Shown piece by piece: positions 7,710 to 14,834 of a stretch of DNA of 30,197 nucleotides; positions within the stretch are counted from its first letter, which is position 1; every line of letters begins with the position of its first letter. The notes under the pieces were generated by a model. That model made no database searches. It was not told the origin of the DNA and saw only the letters and a list, made by a program, of their open reading frames with translations. The stretch comes from CAXYVC01 sp964292295 (lineage in GTDB: Bacteria > Acidobacteriota > Holophagae > Holophagales > Holophagaceae): the NCBI GenBank assembly GCA_964292295.1, contig CAXYVC010000022.1:1-30197 (forward strand), read 5' to 3'. The position numbers and the translations under genes were made by a program.

Positions 7710-8701
7710 GCGCACCTCCGAAAGCTCTGGACCACGGCGCGCAGCAGCCCCTCCGCCGCGGGGTTGCGGGGCAGGGAACGCAGCGCTTCGCAGGCGGCCT
7801 CCTGGGCCGCCTTGAGGTCGAGCCCGCGGCCGGCCAGGGCCTCCAGCTCGGAACGCCAGGGTTCCAGGCGCGGGGCGCTCCCGCCCGCCAGGCGGGCCAG
7901 GTCCGCCAGCACGCGCAGCAGGAGCTCGAGGGCCCGGGCCAGCTGCTCGCTCTGGGCCACCTCGCCCTTCTCGGGCAGCAGGGGCCCCGCGGCCTCCGCC
8001 AGGGGCGCCCCCCCGGCCAGGGCGATCCAGGCCTCCACCTGGTCGCACTCCCGGGCGAAGAGGGCCGGGTCCAGCACCCGCAGGGTGCCCCCGGCCAGGG
8101 CGGTCCAGCGCGGGCGCTCCGCCTCCTCCCAGCCCTGCGCCCGGGCCACGGCCCAGGCCTCCTCCGGCGCGAGGGGCGCGCAGGCAATCCGCTCGCAGCG
8201 GGAGCGGATGGTCTGGAGCACGGCCTCGGGGCGGTGGGTCACCAGCAGGAAGTGCGTCCCCGCGGGAGGCTCCTCCAGGGTCTTCAAGAGCATGTTGGCG
8301 CTGGCGCCGTTCAGGCGGTGGGCGTCCTCCACCAGGATCCACCGGTGGCAGCGCGGCGGCGGCGCCTGGTGGGCCCAGCGGATCACGCCGCCCTCCACCA
8401 GGTCATCCTCGCGGATGGCCGAGATGCGGATGAGCCCCGCCTTGCCTTCGGGCGCGATGCGCAGCAGGTTCGGGAGCTCCACGGGCAGCGGTTCCTCGCG
8501 GAAGGGCCGGCAGCCCTCGCAGGCGCCGCAGGCGGTGCGGCGCAGGCACAGCTCGCGCTGGGCCAGCTCCAGGGCCCCGCGCCGCTTGCCGATGCCCTCG
8601 GGTCCCGTCAGGAGCAGCGAGCCCGGCAGGCGCCCGGCCTCCAGGCGCTCGCGCAGGCGCCGGCGCAGGCTTCCATGGCCCTGGAGCGCGGGATCGAACA
8701 T
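7706..8701 (-). CDS. holB: DNA polymerase III subunit delta'
   Basis: A 331-residue clamp-loader subunit. It has a Walker A-like loop GPEGIGKRRGA, a zinc-type cluster CLRRTACGACEGC, a VEDAHRLNGASANMLLKTLE block, then EEPPAGTHFLLVT and the SRC arginine-finger motif in IRSRCERI. These features distinguish delta' and tau/gamma from delta; the short length favours delta'. The ATG at 8701 shares one base with the tmk stop (TGATG), and its own stop overlaps the GNAT start (ATGA). The tmk-holB pairing is widely conserved. Confidence 0.93.
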   Translation of the reverse strand: MFDPALQGHGSLRRRLRERLEAGRLPGSLLLTGPEGIGKRRGALELAQRELCLRRTACGACEGCRPFREEPLPVELPNLLRIAPEGKAGLIRISAIREDDLVEGGVIRWAHQAPPPRCHRWILVEDAHRLNGASANMLLKTLEEPPAGTHFLLVTHRPEAVLQTIRSRCERIACAPLAPEEAWAVARAQGWEEAERPRWTALAGGTLRVLDPALFARECDQVEAWIALAGGAPLAEAAGPLLPEKGEVAQSEQLARALELLLRVLADLARLAGGSAPRLEPWRSELEALAGRGLDLKAAQEAACEALRSLPRNPAAEGLLRAVVQSFRRCA

Positions 8702-9363
8702 CAGGCCACCCGATGCCCGGCGGCCCGCAGCACGGGGCACACCAGGGCCCAAAGGTCCTCCGCCACGGCGTCGGCGTCCCGGTCGGCGTCCACGCGCTTC
8801 ACGCGCCCGGGCTCCCGCGACGCCAGGTCCAGGAAGCGGGCGCGCACCCGCTGGTGGAAGGCCATGCACTCCGCGTCGAAGCGCGTCTCGCGGAAGCCCG
8901 CCTGGGCGGCGTTGCGGGCCTGCACCCGCGCGAGGCTCCGCTCCGGGGGCATGTCCAGCAGCAGCGTCAGGTCCGGCGCGAGCCCCTTCAGCACCAGGCG
9001 GCGCAGGCCCTCCAGGGCCTCCTCCGCCACGCCCTGGGCGCCCTGGTAGGCCCGGCTGCTGTCCTCGAAGCGGTCCACCAGCACCACCTGGCCCTCCGCG
9101 AGGGCGGGGCGCACCACGCGGTCCAGGTGCTGGGCGCGGTCGGCGTAGAAGAGCAGCAGCTCGGCATCCGGACACCAGCGCTCGCCGCTCCCGTGGGGCG
9201 CGAGCAGCAGGCCCCGCAGCTCCTGCCCCAGCGCGGTGCCCCCGGGCTCCTTGCTGACGCGCAGCGGGATCCCGAGGCCCCGCAGGCGCAGCTCCAGGCG
9301 GTGCATCTGGGTGCTCTTCCCCGAGCCCTCCACGCCCTCCATGGTGATGAACACGCCCGCCAC
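8701..9363 (-). CDS. tmk: Thymidylate kinase
   Basis: A 220-residue dTMP kinase. The P-loop reads FITMEGVEGSGKST, followed by KEPGGTALGQELR (dTMP binding region), VDRFEDSSRAYQG (the family's DR(Y/F) motif) and a LID region with RETRFD. Start choice: GTG at 9363 sits 4 bases after GAGGAGG and gives the usual short leader before the P-loop; an ATG at 9387 would add 8 residues but has a poor site. First gene of the tmk-holB-GNAT operon and divergent from the zinc-ribbon gene at 9475. Confidence 0.93.
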   Translation of the reverse strand: MAGVFITMEGVEGSGKSTQMHRLELRLRGLGIPLRVSKEPGGTALGQELRGLLLAPHGSGERWCPDAELLLFYADRAQHLDRVVRPALAEGQVVLVDRFEDSSRAYQGAQGVAEEALEGLRRLVLKGLAPDLTLLLDMPPERSLARVQARNAAQAGFRETRFDAECMAFHQRVRARFLDLASREPGRVKRVDADRDADAVAEDLWALVCPVLRAAGHRVA

Positions 9364-9474
9364 GCGGCCTCCTCGCCCAGCCAGCATACCCTGGGCGCCG
9401 CGCCTCCCCGGCTGCACGCGCGCCCGTTTCCGCCTATCCTTGTTCATTGTTTCCAATCCCTCCCGGAGTCCAAC

Positions 9475-10509
9475 GTGCTGGAGCCCGTCCGCTGCCCGAG
9501 CTGTTCCACCCGATACGGCCTCACCGCCGAGCGCGTCGGCCCCGGGATCCGCCGCGCCCGCTGCATCCGGTGCGGGGAGGACTTCCCCATCGGCGAAGTC
9601 GTCGCCCGGCTCCTGGCGGCCTCCCGCCCCGAGGCCGAGGCGGCACTTCCCGCGCCCGCTCCCGAAGCCCTGCCGGAGGTGCCCGAGGCCCCCGAGCTGA
9701 TGGACCTGACGGGCCTGGATGACCTGGCCCCCCTGGCGCCCGAAGCCGCCCCGGCGGAGGCCGAGAGCCTCACCCTCGGCGACCTGGAAGGCGACGCGGA
9801 GGACCTGCTCGAGAAGACCCTCGTGGTGGAGCCGCAGGCACAGGCCACACCGGAGGAGGCCGCCGAGGCCGACCTCGACTTCGAGCCCAGCGGCACGTAC
9901 AGCTCGGCCAAGGACGCCATCTCCAAGCTGCTGGGCGAGGCCCCCGCCGCCCCCGGCCCCAGCCGCGCCATCGCGAGCCCCCGCTCCCAGTCCATGGACG
10001 TGGAGGCCACCCTGGACGCCCTGGAAGACACCCTGAGCGGCACGCACCCCCAGACCCCCCGCCCCGCGCCGACGCCCATGACCGCCTCCGGCACTATCCG
10101 CCTCGGCGCGCAGGACATCCAGGCCGCCCTGGGCGCCACCCGCCCCCAGCCGGTCACGCCGGCCGTTCCCACCCCCACCGTGGCCCTTCCCAGGCCCACC
10201 CACGCCGTGGCGCCGGAGACCCCGCAGGACCAGAACCTCCTGAAGGTCCAGGTGGGCGGCGAGACCTACAGCAAGGTCACCCTGGACCAGATGAGCGCCT
10301 GGATCGAGCAGGGCCGCGTGCTGGAGCACCACATGGTGGCGCGGCAGTTCAGCGACAACTGGATCGAGGCCAGCAAGGTGCCCCAGCTCCGCCCGGTCTT
10401 CGAGCGGGCGCGGCAGCGCCGCCAGGCCCAGGCCGCCCTTCCCACGCCCCCGCCCATGGAAGCCGTGGCCCCCAAGCGCGGCCTCTTCGGCGGCTTCTTC
10501 AAGAGCTAG
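9475..10509 (+). CDS. Zinc-ribbon protein with C-terminal GYF-like domain
   Basis: A 344-residue protein of unknown role. The N-terminus is an MJ0042-type zinc finger: CPSC at residues 6-9 and CIRCGEDF about 20 residues later. The middle is acidic, Pro/Ala-rich and probably disordered. Near the C-terminus, YSKVTLDQMSAWIEQGRV followed by WIEASKVPQL resembles a GYF_2 domain. The protein ends in a basic, Gly/Phe-rich tail (FGGFFKS). The GTG at 9475 follows GGAG by 7 bases. This architecture (zinc finger, linker, GYF-like) is common in myxobacteria and related groups, where it is often tied to motility or regulation; that is background, not evidence here. A TATCCT -10-like hexamer lies at 9435-9440. 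Confidence 0.75.
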   Translation: MLEPVRCPSCSTRYGLTAERVGPGIRRARCIRCGEDFPIGEVVARLLAASRPEAEAALPAPAPEALPEVPEAPELMDLTGLDDLAPLAPEAAPAEAESLTLGDLEGDAEDLLEKTLVVEPQAQATPEEAAEADLDFEPSGTYSSAKDAISKLLGEAPAAPGPSRAIASPRSQSMDVEATLDALEDTLSGTHPQTPRPAPTPMTASGTIRLGAQDIQAALGATRPQPVTPAVPTPTVALPRPTHAVAPETPQDQNLLKVQVGGETYSKVTLDQMSAWIEQGRVLEHHMVARQFSDNWIEASKVPQLRPVFERARQRRQAQAALPTPPPMEAVAPKRGLFGGFFKS

Positions 10510-10519
10510 GAGGTCCGCC

Positions 10520-10996
10520 ATGCTCCCCCTCCTGCTCGCCCTCCCCCTGTTCGCCCAGGCCCCCGCTCCGCCGAAGGCGCCCGCGCCCGCCAAGGCCGCC
10601 CCCAAGGCGCCCCTGAAGCCCCTGGGCTTCTTCAGCCAGAAGTTCCCCTACAAGTGGGACGTGCTCCTGCCCCTCAGCGCCGAGGTGGACGGCCTGAAGC
10701 TCAACAGCATCTTCTTCAACATCCGCGAGGTGACGCGCTTCCCCCTGAAGGGCGCGCAGTTCGGCACCCGCGCCCAGATCGAGGTGACGAACACCGCCTC
10801 CACCCGCCGCGTGCCCGCCTTCGCGGTGGCGGTCTTCGACGGCGAGGGACGCCTGCTGGGTGTGGCCAGCGGCGGCAGCAAGGTGGGCTCCGTGGCCCCG
10901 GGCGAGACGGAGCGCTTCGACCTGAACTTCGCCTACCTGAAGGAGCGCCTGCCCAAGGGCGAGTCCTTCGTGCTGAGCGTGGAGCTGGCCGAGTAG
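10520..10996 (+). CDS. Secreted protein with immunoglobulin-like fold, function unknown
   Basis: A 158-residue protein with a short hydrophobic signal peptide (MLPLLLALPLFAQA) and a Pro/Ala/Lys-rich linker to ~residue 35. The mature domain has the pattern of an FxLYD/DUF3426-like beta sandwich: IEVTNTASTRRVPAFAVAVF followed by GSVAPGETERFDLNF. It is probably periplasmic. The ATG at 10520 follows AGGAGG and lies 10 bases after the zinc-ribbon gene, so the two form an operon. The function is not known. Confidence 0.75.
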   Translation: MLPLLLALPLFAQAPAPPKAPAPAKAAPKAPLKPLGFFSQKFPYKWDVLLPLSAEVDGLKLNSIFFNIREVTRFPLKGAQFGTRAQIEVTNTASTRRVPAFAVAVFDGEGRLLGVASGGSKVGSVAPGETERFDLNFAYLKERLPKGESFVLSVELAE

Positions 10997-11000
10997 GGCG

Positions 11001-12005
11001 CTACCGCGCCTCCTGCTCCCGGTAGAGGGCCAGCAGCTCCGCGGGGGTGACCGTGGCGGTGCCCATCTTGCCGACCACCACCCCGGCGGCCGCGTTGGCC
11101 AGCATGGCCGCGTCCTTCCAGTCGGCGCCGGCGGCGATGGCGGCGCCGAAGACGGCGATGACCGTGTCCCCCGCGCCGCTCACGTCGAAGATTTCCCGGG
11201 CCTCGGTGGGGATGGTCCAGGGCTCCCGGTGCCCCGCGTCCGGCGCGAAGAGCGCCATGCCCTTCTCCGATCGGGTCACGAGCAGCCCGGCGAGGCCCAG
11301 GTCCTCCGCGAGCTGCCGCCCGGCCTCGGCCACCTCGGCCTCGGTGCGCACGGGCAGGCCCGTGAGCTCCCCCAGCTCCCGCGTGTTGGGCGTCATGAGC
11401 GTGGCGCCGTGGTACAGCTCCCGGTGGCGGGGCTTCGGGTCCACCACCCAGGGCAGGTTCGCCGCCAGGCAGAGCTCGCGGACCGCCTCCAGCACGAGCC
11501 CCCCCAGCACCCCCTTGGCGTAGTCGCTCACGATAAGGGCGGAGGCGTCCTCCAGGGCCCGGGCGAGGCTCTCCTTCAGGCGGGCGGCCACTTTGGGCGA
11601 AACCTCGGCGGTCTCCTCGCGGTCGATGCGGATCATCTGCTGCTGCTGGCCCACCACGCGGGTCTTGATGGTGGTGGGGCGGCTGGCGTCCATCACCAGG
11701 TGGTCCGTGGGGATGTCCAGCTCCAGCAGGAGGTGCTGCAGGCGCTGGCCCGCCGCGTCGTTCTGGAGCGTGCCCACGAGCAGGGCCTCGGCGCCGATGG
11801 CCCGGAGGTTCGCGGCCACGTTCGCGGCGCCACCCAGCACCGCCCGCTCGCGCTGCACGCGCACGATGGGCACGGGCGCCTCGGGGCTGATGCGCGACAC
11901 CTCGCCGAAGAGGTACTCGTCCAGCATCAGGTCGCCCAGCACCACGACCTTCCGGCCACGGATGCTCTCCAGCAGCGCCTGCGCCTGGCTCCGGTCCAGC
12001 CTCAT
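11001..12005 (-). CDS. rfaE1: D-glycero-beta-D-manno-heptose-7-phosphate kinase (RfaE1/HldA type)
   Basis: A 334-residue PfkB-family sugar kinase for the ADP-heptose pathway of LPS inner core. The N-terminus VVVLGDLMLDEYLFGEVSRI and PEAPVPIV is characteristic of RfaE1. A GGAANVAANL block and the PfkB active-site signature DVSGAGDTVIAVF near residue 285 are present. The nucleotidyltransferase domain of fused HldE is absent, so a separate RfaE2/HldC should exist elsewhere. The ATG at 12005 follows GAGGAGGAAGGC. Ten bases separate it from the Trm112-like gene, so it is co-transcribed. It converges on the secreted-protein gene, with 4 bases between stops. Confidence 0.9.
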   Translation of the reverse strand: MRLDRSQAQALLESIRGRKVVVLGDLMLDEYLFGEVSRISPEAPVPIVRVQRERAVLGGAANVAANLRAIGAEALLVGTLQNDAAGQRLQHLLLELDIPTDHLVMDASRPTTIKTRVVGQQQQMIRIDREETAEVSPKVAARLKESLARALEDASALIVSDYAKGVLGGLVLEAVRELCLAANLPWVVDPKPRHRELYHGATLMTPNTRELGELTGLPVRTEAEVAEAGRQLAEDLGLAGLLVTRSEKGMALFAPDAGHREPWTIPTEAREIFDVSGAGDTVIAVFGAAIAAGADWKDAAMLANAAAGVVVGKMGTATVTPAELLALYREQEAR

Positions 12006-12015
12006 GCCTTCCTCC

Positions 12016-12195
12016 TCAGGGCCTGCGGGCCTGGTCGGCCAGCAGCACGGGGATGCCGTCCTCCACGGGGTAGATCCGCCCGCAGCGCAGGCAGCGCAGG
12101 CCGTCCGCCGTCTCCTCCAGCGCCCCGTGGCAGGGGACACCGGCCTCCTCCGCCGGGCAGCAGAGGAGTTCGAGCAGACGGGCCGCCAGCGCCAC
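12016..12195 (-). CDS. Trm112-like small zinc protein (UPF0434/YcaR-type)
   Basis: A 59-residue protein easily missed because it starts with GTG. It begins VALAARLLELLCCP and continues to a CHG near residue 23, then GLRCLRCGRIYPVEDGIPVL. Four Cys in two pairs and the Y-P-(I/V)-x-(D/N)-G-I-P-x-(L/M)-L end are the hallmark of the Trm112p/UPF0434 family. AGGAGG lies 5 bases before the GTG and overlaps the ETF-QO stop codon (TAGGAGG), so translation is coupled. Bacterial members commonly sit beside LPS genes such as lpxK and kdsB; here the neighbour is the heptose kinase. The molecular role is unknown. Confidence 0.85.
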   Translation of the reverse strand: MALAARLLELLCCPAEEAGVPCHGALEETADGLRCLRCGRIYPVEDGIPVLLADQARRP

Positions 12196-12204
12196 GCGAG
12201 CCTC

Positions 12205-13968
12205 CTAGCAGATGGTGTACTTCGGGCCGCCGCCGCCCTCGGGGGGCGTCCAGGCTAGGTTCCCTTCCGGACACTTGATGTCGCAGGTGCGGCAGTGCAC
12301 GCAGTTGGAGAAGGCGATCTCCACCTTCTCCACGCGGCCCTCCGCATCCGGGTGCATCTCGTAGACCTGGGCGGGGCAGAAGGCCGTGCAGGGAGCGCCC
12401 TTCTCCTCCCAGCAGCGCACGCAGACCTCGTGGCCCTTCAGGATCTTCAGGTGGGAGGGCTGGTGCTCGTCGTGGGCCACGCCGGAGAGGTACACGTCGT
12501 CGAGCTTCTGGATGAAGCGCTCGCCGTCGAACTTCACGCCCGGATCCAGGTCGCTGCGCTTCAGGCCGGCCTTGCCGTAGAAGCGCTCCACCGTGGCCGT
12601 GCGCTCCGCGTCCGGCGCCATGCGCAGGGGCTCGAAGGGCACCCAGCCGCCGCTCACCATGGAGAAGCCCATGCGCAGCATGGCCAGGGGCGTCAGGCCG
12701 TGGGCGAGGGCCGCGTGCACGTTGCGGGTGGCCTTCAGCTCCAGGCCCGCCCAGGACTCCAGGAAGGCCTCCTGGTAGCGCAGGAGGCTCGCCTCGCCCG
12801 TGTCCCCCTCCGCCAGGGCCCGCAGGATCGTCTCGGCGGCCAGCATGCCGGCCTTCATGCCCAGGTGGATGCCCTTCAGGCGGGCCGCGTTCACCATCTG
12901 GGCCGCGTCGCCCACCACCACGCCGCCGGGGAAGGCCAGCCTCGGCATGGAGTACCAGCCGCCGATGGGCAGGGCCTTGGCGCCGTACTGCACCAGCTTG
13001 GCGCCCGCGAGCATCGCCTGGATGCGCTCGTGGCTCTTGAACTTCTGCAGGGCGAGGTGCGCGTCCAGGAAGGGGTCCTCCCCGTCCAGGCCCACCACGT
13101 AGCCCAGGGCCAGCCGGTTGCCGCCCATGCGGTAGGCGAAGGAGCCGCCGCCGGCGCCGTTCTCCAGGGGCCAGCCGGCGCTGTGCAGCACGAAGCCCTC
13201 GGGCAGGCGCCCCTCGGGGAGCTCCCAGACCTCCTTGGCGCCGGTCTCGTACACCTGGGGATTCACCGCGTCCCGCTGCAGGCCCAACTCGGCCTCCAGC
13301 TCGCGCATCAGGTGGCCGCGCGGCCCCTCGCCGAAGACGGTCACCTTGGCCTTCAGGGCGTTGCCGGGCTCGAAGTTGCCGCGCGGGCTGCCGTCGGCGT
13401 TCACGCCCTTGTCGGCGGTCTGCACGCCCGCCACCCGCGGCGTGCCGTCCTCCTGGGCCTCCCACAGCACCTTCGTGGCGGCGAAACCGGGCAGCAGCAT
13501 CACGTCCACGCCCGGCACCTCGCGGGCCTCGATCTGCTCCGCCATCCAGCGGACCATGCGGGAGAGGCTCACGATGTGGCTGCCGTGGTTGCGCAGGAAG
13601 GGCGGCAGGAAGGGCAGGCGGAAGCCGCCCCGCGGCCCGTTGAAGAGCCAGACCTCCTCCTCCTTCACGTCCCCCTCGCTGGGGAAGCCGCGCTCGGCGT
13701 AGCCCGGGCACAGCTCCCGGAGCGCGCGGGGGTCCAGCACCGCGCCGCTGAACGCGTGGTCGCCGATCTCGTCGCTCTTCTCGATCAGGCCGATGGTGAG
13801 CCCCTCCAAGCGCGTCGCGCCGGGGGTCGCGTTGTGGGCCTCGATGAGGTCCAGCAGCCGCCACAGGCCCGCGAGGTTCGCGGGGCCGCCGCCCACGAAG
13901 AGCACGTCGAATTCCAGCTCCTCGCGCTCCACGTCCGGCCGCGCCCCCTGGGTGGTGAAGTCCTGCAT
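12205..13968 (-). CDS. Electron transfer flavoprotein-ubiquinone oxidoreductase (ETF-QO)
   Basis: A 587-residue membrane-associated flavo-iron-sulfur enzyme passing electrons from ETF to quinone. The FAD motif is VLFVGGGPANLAGL near residue 25, with a second FAD-binding block VVVGDAAQMVNAARLKGIHL. The C-terminal ferredoxin-like part has FCPAQVYEM and NCVHCRTCDIKCPEGN as in mitochondrial ETF-QO, then the family end PEGGGGPKY. Additional Cys (CVRC, C before TAFCP, and KCP) give a full set of eight. The ATG at 13968 has GGAG 6 bases upstream; an ATG at 13974 would abut the site. It heads an operon with the Trm112-like and rfaE1 genes and partners functionally with the acyl-CoA dehydrogenase at 989-2749. 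Confidence 0.93.
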   Translation of the reverse strand: MQDFTTQGARPDVEREELEFDVLFVGGGPANLAGLWRLLDLIEAHNATPGATRLEGLTIGLIEKSDEIGDHAFSGAVLDPRALRELCPGYAERGFPSEGDVKEEEVWLFNGPRGGFRLPFLPPFLRNHGSHIVSLSRMVRWMAEQIEAREVPGVDVMLLPGFAATKVLWEAQEDGTPRVAGVQTADKGVNADGSPRGNFEPGNALKAKVTVFGEGPRGHLMRELEAELGLQRDAVNPQVYETGAKEVWELPEGRLPEGFVLHSAGWPLENGAGGGSFAYRMGGNRLALGYVVGLDGEDPFLDAHLALQKFKSHERIQAMLAGAKLVQYGAKALPIGGWYSMPRLAFPGGVVVGDAAQMVNAARLKGIHLGMKAGMLAAETILRALAEGDTGEASLLRYQEAFLESWAGLELKATRNVHAALAHGLTPLAMLRMGFSMVSGGWVPFEPLRMAPDAERTATVERFYGKAGLKRSDLDPGVKFDGERFIQKLDDVYLSGVAHDEHQPSHLKILKGHEVCVRCWEEKGAPCTAFCPAQVYEMHPDAEGRVEKVEIAFSNCVHCRTCDIKCPEGNLAWTPPEGGGGPKYTIC

Positions 13969-13984
13969 AGCCATCTCCGCAAGC

Positions 13985-13997
13985 GTTTCGTTGAAAC
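13985..13997. promoter_or_regulatory. Candidate operator GTTTC-GTT-GAAAC before ETF-QO
   Basis: A 13-base inverted repeat (5-base arms) lies 17 bases upstream of the ETF-QO start and just downstream of a - strand -10-like TACACT (14006-14001), so it would cover the transcription start. It also lies in the divergent spacer to the QueD-like gene. A repressor site is plausible; the regulator is unknown. Confidence 0.3.
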
Positions 13998-14020
13998 AGA
14001 AGTGTAGCGCGGGACCGTGG

Positions 14021-14026
14021 GATACT
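14021..14026 (+). promoter_or_regulatory. -10-like GATACT before QueD-like gene
   Basis: GATACT ends 7 bases before the ATG at 14034. If used, the transcript would start at or next to the start codon (leaderless). No Shine-Dalgarno is evident apart from a weak GAGG at 14027-14030. A TTGAAA hexamer at 13991 is too far upstream (24 bases) to be a normal -35. Confidence 0.3.
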
Positions 14027-14033
14027 GAGGCCC

Positions 14034-14393
14034 ATGGCCGGAAGCACGGACTCCCTGCACTTCCTCGCCGCCGTGGAGCGGCCCCTCTCCGCGGTGTTCC
14101 GCGGGCCCGGCGGCGCCTGGGAGGGCCACGACTACCGCGTGGAGGTGGTGGCCGGCCGCCAGGGCCTGGACGCCTGCGACGTGGTGGTGGACTTCCGGGA
14201 CCTGGAGGCGGCCCTGGACGCCCTGCTCGCCCCTTTGCGGAACGCGGAGCTGGGCGCCCTGGGCCTCGCGGGCCCCGCCGCGCTCGCGCGCCACCTCGCC
14301 GGGCACCTCGCGGAACGCATCCCCCCCCCCGCGCGCCTCGTGGAGCTGTGCCTCACGGACGGCACCGGCCGCAGCTTCACGGTCCGCCCATGA
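14034..14393 (+). CDS. Degenerate QueD/6-pyruvoyl-tetrahydropterin synthase-like protein
   Basis: A 119-residue protein with the size and layout of the PTPS/QueD fold: an opening FLAAVERPL, GGAWEGHDYRVEVVA, then CDVVVDFRDLEAALDALLA. In active enzymes zinc is held by the first-strand His (AAH) and an HGH motif; here these read AAV and EGH, so only H32 remains. The catalytic Cys ahead of HGH is missing, and the LDHxxLN motif is replaced by LRNAEL. It is therefore probably not a canonical QueD; it may bind a pterin-like or other ligand, or do something different. Its stop overlaps the signal peptidase start (ATGA). Confidence 0.6.
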   Translation: MAGSTDSLHFLAAVERPLSAVFRGPGGAWEGHDYRVEVVAGRQGLDACDVVVDFRDLEAALDALLAPLRNAELGALGLAGPAALARHLAGHLAERIPPPARLVELCLTDGTGRSFTVRP

Positions 14394-14824
14394 AGGCCTG
14401 GGTCTACGCCGCGGCCCTCGCCCTCGCCCTCCTCCCCCTGGCCGTGGTGCATCCGGTGCAGGTGCAGGGGCGCAGCATGGAGCCGACCTTCCGGAACGGC
14501 GACCGCGCCTGGGCCCTCCGCGCCTGGGCCGCCGGCGCGCCCCGGCGCGGCCAGGTGTGGCTGGTGGAGGGCCCCGAAGGCCCGGTGCTGAAGCGGGTGG
14601 TGGGTCTTCCCGGCGAGCGCCTCGAGCAGCGCCGGGGCGACCTGTGGCTGCAGGACCGGCTCCTGGACGAGCCCTACGTGCGCACCACCGAGCGGGGGGA
14701 CGGCGGCCCCTGGGACACGGGCGCGGGCTACCTGGTGCTCGGGGACAACCGCCCCGAAAGCCGCGACGGCCGCGCCTGGGGCTCCGTGGCGCGGAAGGCC
14801 CTGCGCTCCCGTGTGCTGGGGTAG
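14390..14824 (+). CDS. Signal peptidase I, short form (S26 family)
   Basis: A 144-residue serine protease with one N-terminal membrane segment (residues ~4-20). The catalytic Ser is S29 in GRSMEPTF and the general-base Lys is K68 in VLKRVVGLPGE. The conserved GDNRPESRDGRAWG box is near the C-terminus. It would cleave secretory signal peptides at the periplasmic face. It is much shorter than E. coli LepB (324 residues), lacking the large non-catalytic insertion, and may be a second signal peptidase. No clear ribosome binding site is seen; translation is probably coupled to the QueD-like gene by the ATGA overlap. Confidence 0.87.
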   Translation: MKAWVYAAALALALLPLAVVHPVQVQGRSMEPTFRNGDRAWALRAWAAGAPRRGQVWLVEGPEGPVLKRVVGLPGERLEQRRGDLWLQDRLLDEPYVRTTERGDGGPWDTGAGYLVLGDNRPESRDGRAWGSVARKALRSRVLG

Positions 14825-14834
14825 CGAACCCGGC

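Noticed and set aside
13991..14026. TTGAAA/GATACT as a standard -35/-10 promoter for the QueD-like gene
   Set aside because: The spacing is 24 bases, too long for a normal sigma-70-type promoter; only the -10-like element is retained.
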